Origin: Branchiostoma lanceolatum
Lineage: Eukaryota; Chordata; Leptocardii; Amphioxiformes; Branchiostomatidae
NCBI RefSeq assembly: GCF_035083965.1
Contig: NC_089738.1
Location: forward strand, 5,107,398-5,171,397
Length of the DNA: 64,000 nucleotides
Direction of reading: 5' to 3'
Shown: piece after piece, positions 62,001 through 64,000 of the stretch
How the letters are laid out: each line of letters begins with the position of its first letter
Numbering within the stretch: position 1 is the first letter of the stretch
Notes under the pieces: model-generated
The model's input: only the letters and a program-made list of their open reading frames with translations
The model's database searches: none
Told to the model about the DNA's origin: nothing
Translations under genes and position numbers: made by a program

Positions 62001-64000
62001 GTACAATATGTACATGTACATGTGAAATGATAAAGAAAATTGTCCCAAGAATTAAAGATGAAACAATTTACCCAACTTACATGTAACTGAAATTATGGTT
62101 AGTATTTGCTTTTGAACAGCATAATTTTCTACGTCACCTAAATTACATTCTCACAAAGACTTCCTCCACATAAATTTGAGCAAATCTTCTAACTGGACAC
62201 ATGCACAGACATAAGGACATGTTTTGAATTTATGCTGATATTGCAAAACTCTCTAAAATGCTTTTAAATTAACAAAATCTTCCAAAATCTGTTGCTGTCT
62301 GGTTCAGGTCCTTCAAAATTCAATTCAAATAAGCAAACATAATATACCAGCTGGGTATACTAATTTTCTTGTCTGTATTATCAATCTCATTCTGTCTACA
62401 ATTTCCTATTTGCAAAGAATAATATTTTGACTTGGTATTATGGAAAAATGTTGTCATTAGACGCCAGCTGTGTTTGTACTTTTAATAGAGCGAAATGACA
62501 GATACATGTAGATGTCACTTTGATCACATATTCTGTTGTATCTTGTCTCTCTTCCTAGTACAGTTGAAGGAAAAAAGTTACATTTTTCTTGTTCATGATC
62601 AGACTCTCATTATGAGTCTCATACAATAGCTAGCTAGCGCTAGTAATATCAATAACTTAATACTAGTATATAAATAAGTTCTCAGCTATGTCTGTCAAAT
62701 ACACTTGTGACTTGTGCTAAACCTTACTTTACTTGTCAATGGTAAAAATTGTACTCACTCTTGGCCTCTTCCATTCTATACGAGCGGGGATGGCCTGGTC
62801 GTACCACAGACTCTCCTCGGTGGCAGGGAACTCCGGATCTTTAAACAGATCCCCCTTCTCCTCACATTCCTTCTTCAAGTCAGAGTAGCTCTGATTCTTG
62901 AAGTGCTTGATGGTGGGTCCAAACACCATGTTGTCTTGTACCCAGGTGTTTTCCAATTCTTCCTCGGGATTCTCTAGATCTGGGTAGGAGATGTGATCTT
63001 CGGGGCCTCTCACGCGTCTGGAACAGGAGAAATTTCAATATATCATGCACTTTAAATCATTGCATCATTACATACATGTGTCTGCACCCATATTTTGTTT
63101 AAATGATATTAAGGCCTGACTGACATTTTTTTTCAAATAAAAACATGATTTAAATTTACAATTTTCTGTCACACTCACAGGTAATAATCTGTCTGTCTGT
63201 CTGTATCTATATAGCTGGTATAACCGCCATTCGGCGTAACACACCAGCTTTGCAGGCACGCGGCGCGCCAGCAGCTGGCTATATTACACTGAACGGCCTG
63301 TCAGTAGTATGGTTATCATTTTCAAAAATTATGGTCAAAATAAGGTCCATTTTCAAACATATGCCACTTGCACTTTCTAAACATAATACATCAGTACACA
63401 GTAAACTGTAAATACATTTAAGTTTGTGTTTTTTTAATTTTCAATTTCATGGTAGGATAAAGGAGGCTTTCTCTAAGTTTTGAATTTATGGTTGAAACAA
63501 TTCTGTAGTATAGTATGGTCACTGTACATGTAGCTGTAATAAATTGGAAACACATATTAGTATTTGCTAGCTATTCATGCGATGAATTTGTGATGGCAAA
63601 AATAAAACCAAGCAAAAATATCAAGATTTACAACAGATAACTTCAATACTGACAGTGACAGAGACTAGTACTACCATGCAATATATGCAACTACGCACTT
63701 ATATCACCATGCCATATACACAATAAATATCGATCTGTATACCATCACAAGGTCCGTATATGTAATTTACTGACCTTGCAGAGTTCCTGTCTCTCCACTG
63801 ATCCTGTTCAAACTGTCTCCCGTGTCCACGGTTACGCTTCCTCCTGCGTCTAACTCTGTCCTGCTCTTTTCTCGCCTCTACCTCGTCTGAGTCTTCACGC
63901 TGTAACTTGTGCTTCTGCAGCTGTTTATTCACCTTGTGTTCAAGTTCTGAACCGAGCGCTTTCAGCTTCCTACCGAACTTGAGCTTAGACCCAATCTTCA
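48030..64000 (-). CDS. CAPN5: Calpain-5/6-type cysteine protease with C2 domain (5' end outside window)
   Basis: Thirteen minus-strand exons (63775-64000 partial, 62759-63017, 60842-60973, 60171-60379, 59301-59493, 57853-58055, 57103-57180, 56225-56423, 52678-52800, 51654-51850, 50738-50850, 49338-49468, 48030-48206) give 745 visible residues plus TAG; human CAPN5 has 640. The protease core keeps its triad: Cys in GQLGNCWF, His in KGHAYSV and Asn in MRNPWG, so it should be active, unlike CAPN6. The calpain beta-sandwich follows ([22 protein letters not shown]), then a C2 domain ([39 protein letters not shown]) in place of the EF-hand domain. An extra N-terminal stretch of more than 100 residues precedes the core. 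Calcium-dependent limited proteolysis is expected from the family. Confidence 0.93.
48296..48663 (-). mobile_element. tRNA-headed SINE, copy B
   Basis: On the minus strand the element starts with a clear tRNA-like head (TGGCGCAAGTGGTAGAGCGC is a good A box) and shares GGACGTTAAATGGAGGTCCC and the AAAGAGTAGGG segment with copy A. It is intronic in the calpain gene between the last two exons. Although tRNA-like, the head lacks the folding needed for a functional tRNA. Confidence 0.82.
49977..50070. repeat. GA dinucleotide microsatellite
   Basis: About 20 GA units followed by GACACAGAGA variants in a calpain intron. Confidence 0.9.
51363..51672 (-). repeat. Triplicated ~102-bp unit spanning a calpain splice donor
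   Basis: Three tandem copies (51363-51467, 51468-51569, 51570-51672) each include the last bases of exon 51654-51850 and the donor read on the minus strand as GTAAGT. The authentic donor starts at 51653; copies with identical GTAAGTAC context start at 51551 and 51449. Divergence between copies is low, indicating recent origin. In the two decoys the exon part reads ACAACTTCAA instead of ACAACTGCAA. Confidence 0.9.
53341..54425. mobile_element. 1.1-kb non-autonomous element with TA-flanked inverted ends
   Basis: The left end ACGTTGGGTAACATAAATTC and the right end, which reads inverted as ACGTTGGGTAACCTAAATTC, bracket 1,085 bases with TA on each side. The motif AATTCGGGATTTTTC recurs inside both ends. 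There is no transposase-length frame. TA duplication suggests a Tc1/mariner-type origin; this is inference. It fills much of the calpain intron 52801-56224. Confidence 0.72.
54832..55326. mobile_element. Repeat 'R2' interrupted by a nested 'R3' copy (54922-55132)
   Basis: The outer element starts TTAAAGGAGCC and ends with the inverse GGCTCCTTTAA. Inside, CCCATTGCATATCGACC and GTGATGTCGTTGTGTGGTG match the R2 copy in NUFIP1 intron 1 (about 37640-38205), but the left part is separated from the right by an R3 element. Another diverged R2 copy lies at about 26089-26410. Confidence 0.72.
56464..56716. repeat. Dispersed repeat 'R3', copy in calpain intron
   Basis: It begins GACTGTAAATGCAGAAATGT, contains TTCACGGCGG and ACCACCGTGG in inverted orientation, and ends ATTTTACAGTAG. 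Diverged relative of 10240-10467. Confidence 0.65.
57290..57495 (-). mobile_element. tRNA-headed SINE, copy D (truncated)
   Basis: The minus strand shows a head similar to copy A (GCAGGGTGTTTTGGCCCAGA, then GAGGTCCTGGGTTTGAATCC) followed by GGGTACCTGACTTTGGTTTG, but the GGACGTTAA core is missing. Calpain intron. Confidence 0.72.
57530..57890 (-). repeat. Triplicated ~140-bp unit spanning another calpain splice donor
   Basis: Three tandem copies each carry about 32 bases of the end of exon 57853-58055 (encoding KEWRGPWSD) plus the donor and about 105 bases of intron. The authentic donor starts at 57852 (GTAAGT); decoys start at 57715 (GTAAGT) and 57572 (GTGAGT). Spacing is 137 and 143 bases. 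Small insertions and substitutions distinguish the copies. Confidence 0.9.
58449..59072. mobile_element. 620-bp fold-back element with ~210-bp arms
   Basis: Left arm 58449-58659 and right arm 58863-59072 are reverse complements at roughly 90 percent by eye, from TATGCCTAAACACCACAAAC inward to GATCGGAAGAATTTTTGGC. The outer part of each arm is a run of CACAAACCACCG-type repeats. Further out (58220-58340 and 59150-59230) is another, weaker inverted pair rich in GTGCAC, so the whole may be a larger composite of about 1 kb. Intronic in the calpain gene. Confidence 0.8.
60974..62758 (-). other. 1.8-kb calpain intron, mostly unique AT-rich sequence
   Basis: Apart from an R5 fragment at 61475-61545, I see no recognisable element. 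The flanking exons encode contiguous protease-core sequence, so no exon is missing. Confidence 0.6.
63018..63774 (-). other. Calpain intron with a short dispersed repeat
   Basis: A segment near 63225-63268 is the reverse complement of one near 59868-59910 (shared GCTGGTGTGTTACGC and GCGTGCCTGC), indicating another small dispersed family. A TCTG microsatellite of five units is at about 63189-63204. No exon seen. Confidence 0.55.
63775..64000 (-). CDS. CAPN5: Calpain-5-like N-terminal extension exon (partial)
   Basis: The exon is open to the window edge and ends at GCAAG before GTCAGT, in phase 2, matching the next exon. It encodes 74 visible residues, lysine- and arginine-rich, with a predicted helix ([20 protein letters not shown]) and the cluster [15 protein letters not shown]. 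Human CAPN5 starts near the [13 protein letters not shown]-equivalent position in the next exon, so this part is additional. The basic cluster looks like a nuclear localisation or nucleic-acid-binding patch; that is inference. Confidence 0.75.

Overview
The window looks like a piece of a compact, intron-rich invertebrate deuterostome genome, most likely amphioxus (Branchiostoma). This is an inference. It rests on animal gene families with many short exons, canonical GT/AG splice sites, phase-consistent exon chains, dense small inverted-repeat elements and tRNA-headed SINEs, and tandem repeats that straddle exon/intron borders. It is not bacterial: there are no operons, and the long reading frames are either exons or repeat artefacts.

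Layout: (1) About 0.7-31.2 kb, plus strand: one very large gene of the HELZ/HELZ2 family. I could chain 44 exons in consistent phase, giving 3,397 visible residues plus the stop. The order is TPR-like repeats, a charged linker, a C2H2 finger, a CCCH finger, a HELZ-type SF1 helicase, a disordered linker, cold-shock-like folds with an RNase II/RNB exonuclease domain, and a second SF1 helicase of the HELZ2 type. The start codon was not found. (2) 33.8-36.7 kb, minus strand: NCBP2, the 20-kDa nuclear cap-binding subunit, complete in four exons. (3) 37.0-44.1 kb, plus strand: NUFIP1, complete in nine exons. It is head to head with NCBP2 across a 359-bp gap that probably holds a shared promoter. (4) 48.0-64.0 kb, minus strand: a calpain-5/6-type protease with an intact catalytic triad, a C-terminal C2 domain and an unusual basic N-terminal extension. 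Its 5' end lies beyond the window.

The first three genes act in RNA metabolism: RNA unwinding and decay, cap binding, and snoRNP assembly. The calpain is a calcium-regulated cysteine protease. I see no evidence that the four genes form one pathway.

The most unusual signal is that three separate tandem arrays (40-, 102- and about 140-bp units), in two different genes, each repeat the end of a coding exon together with its 5' splice site. This creates rows of intact-looking decoy donors. Other notable features are a near-perfect 126-bp-arm palindrome with an 8-bp target duplication, a pair of Harbinger-like MITEs with TTA/TAA duplications, a 1.1-kb TA-flanked element, a 620-bp fold-back, and a nested repeat insertion.
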